Both the position numbers and the translations under genes were made by a program. The notes beneath the pieces were generated by a model. That model was not told the origin of the DNA. It did no database searches and saw only the letters and a program-made list of their open reading frames with translations. Of a DNA stretch of 6,664 nt, positions 6,282 to 6,664 are shown piece by piece (the stretch's first letter is position 1; each line of letters opens with the position of its first letter). The stretch lies in the NCBI GenBank assembly GCA_030598305.1, contig JAUVQC010000074.1, positions 1 through 6,664 on the forward strand, written 5' to 3'. The DNA comes from Actinomycetes bacterium. GTDB lineage: Bacteria; Actinomycetota; Acidimicrobiia; UBA5794.

Positions 6282-6664
6282 GTGGCCGTAGGGCGACGTG
6301 TCGTCCTCGGCGTGACCGGCGGAGTCGCCGCCTACAAGGCCGCCTACCTCGCCAGAACCCTCATTGCGCGCACGTACGACGTCCGTGTGGTCATGACCGA
6401 GTCTGCCCAAGAGTTCATCGGGACAGCGACGTTCGCTGCCATCACGGGCTCGGACCCCGTTACATCGCTCTTCGGTTCCCAGGAGGTGTCGCCCCACACC
6501 ACACTCGGACAGTGGGCAGATGCGATCGTTATTGCACCTGCCACTGCATCGACGATATCCAAGCTTGCTGCGGGTCAATCATCGGACGCTCTCGTTGCAA
6601 CGGTGCTCGCATCCACTGCACCTGTGGTTGTCGCGCCTGCTATGCACACCGAGATGTGGGAGCA
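6282..6664 (+). CDS. coaBC: Bifunctional phosphopantothenoylcysteine decarboxylase / phosphopantothenate-cysteine ligase, N-terminal part (truncated by window end)
   Basis: The first 127 codons of CoaBC (Dfp) are present; the frame is open to the window edge. CoaBC joins 4'-phosphopantothenate to cysteine and decarboxylates the product to 4'-phosphopantetheine for coenzyme A. Only the FMN-binding CoaC (HFCD flavoprotein) half is visible: GVTGGVAAYK (10-19), VMTESAQEFI (37-46), the likely catalytic His72 in SPHTTLGQWAD (70-80), APATASTISKLAAG (85-98) and PAMHTEMW (119-126). In E. coli Dfp the last motif is PXMNXXMW with an essential Asn; here that residue is His122. From memory, actinobacterial homologues share this His, so it is probably a lineage feature and not damage. 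The GTG start lies 3 bases after the rpoZ stop. The CoaB ligase half is expected beyond the window but is not seen. Confidence 0.93.
   Translation, partial: MAVGRRVVLGVTGGVAAYKAAYLARTLIARTYDVRVVMTESAQEFIGTATFAAITGSDPVTSLFGSQEVSPHTTLGQWADAIVIAPATASTISKLAAGQSSDALVATVLASTAPVVVAPAMHTEMWE

Noticed and set aside
1..6664. Hidden accessory system, mobile element, CRISPR array or small RNA gene
   Set aside because: Nearly every base is assigned to conserved housekeeping genes. I see no terminal inverted repeats, integrase or transposase motifs, spaced direct repeats or tRNA-like cloverleaf.

Overview
The window is one continuous, densely packed block of housekeeping genes, all on the + strand. It runs from the last 73 codons of carA through carB, pyrD, pyrF, mihF (actinobacterial integration host factor), gmk and rpoZ to the first 127 codons of coaBC. 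I see no tRNA or rRNA genes, mobile elements, CRISPR arrays or intrinsic terminators. The largest gap between genes is 57 bases.

Organism: the mIHF-type gene is known from Actinobacteria, and the run pyrimidine genes - mihF - gmk - rpoZ - coaBC is a classic actinobacterial neighbourhood, as in Mycobacterium and Streptomyces. G+C is roughly 58-60% by eye, below typical Streptomyces or Mycobacterium. PyrD is of the class 1B type (NLSCPN motif) and PyrF is a short group I OMP decarboxylase. M. tuberculosis has a class 2 PyrD encoded elsewhere and a longer, group II type PyrF. This suggests a less-studied or deep-branching actinobacterial lineage (Acidimicrobiia-like is a guess), not a mycobacterium or streptomycete.

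Layout: positions 1-5065 hold de novo UMP synthesis. CarA and CarB make carbamoyl phosphate, PyrD oxidises dihydroorotate to orotate, and PyrF decarboxylates OMP to UMP. These four genes overlap one another by 17, 1 and 7 bases, which implies one transcript and translational coupling. Steps for PyrB, PyrC, PyrE and the PyrK partner of PyrD are not in the window. After a 57-base gap with a strong Shine-Dalgarno comes mihF, a nucleoid DNA-binding protein. It overlaps gmk, which makes GDP from GMP. Next are rpoZ (omega subunit of RNA polymerase) and coaBC (coenzyme A synthesis from pantothenate), with gaps of 42 and 3 bases.

I do not find a previously undescribed system here. The points worth a second look are modest: a class 1B PyrD with no pyrK in its usual slot, a TTG-started gmk nested in the end of mihF, family-motif substitutions in Gmk and CoaBC, an omega subunit lacking the MAR-type N-terminus, and about three-fold over-representation of GATC.
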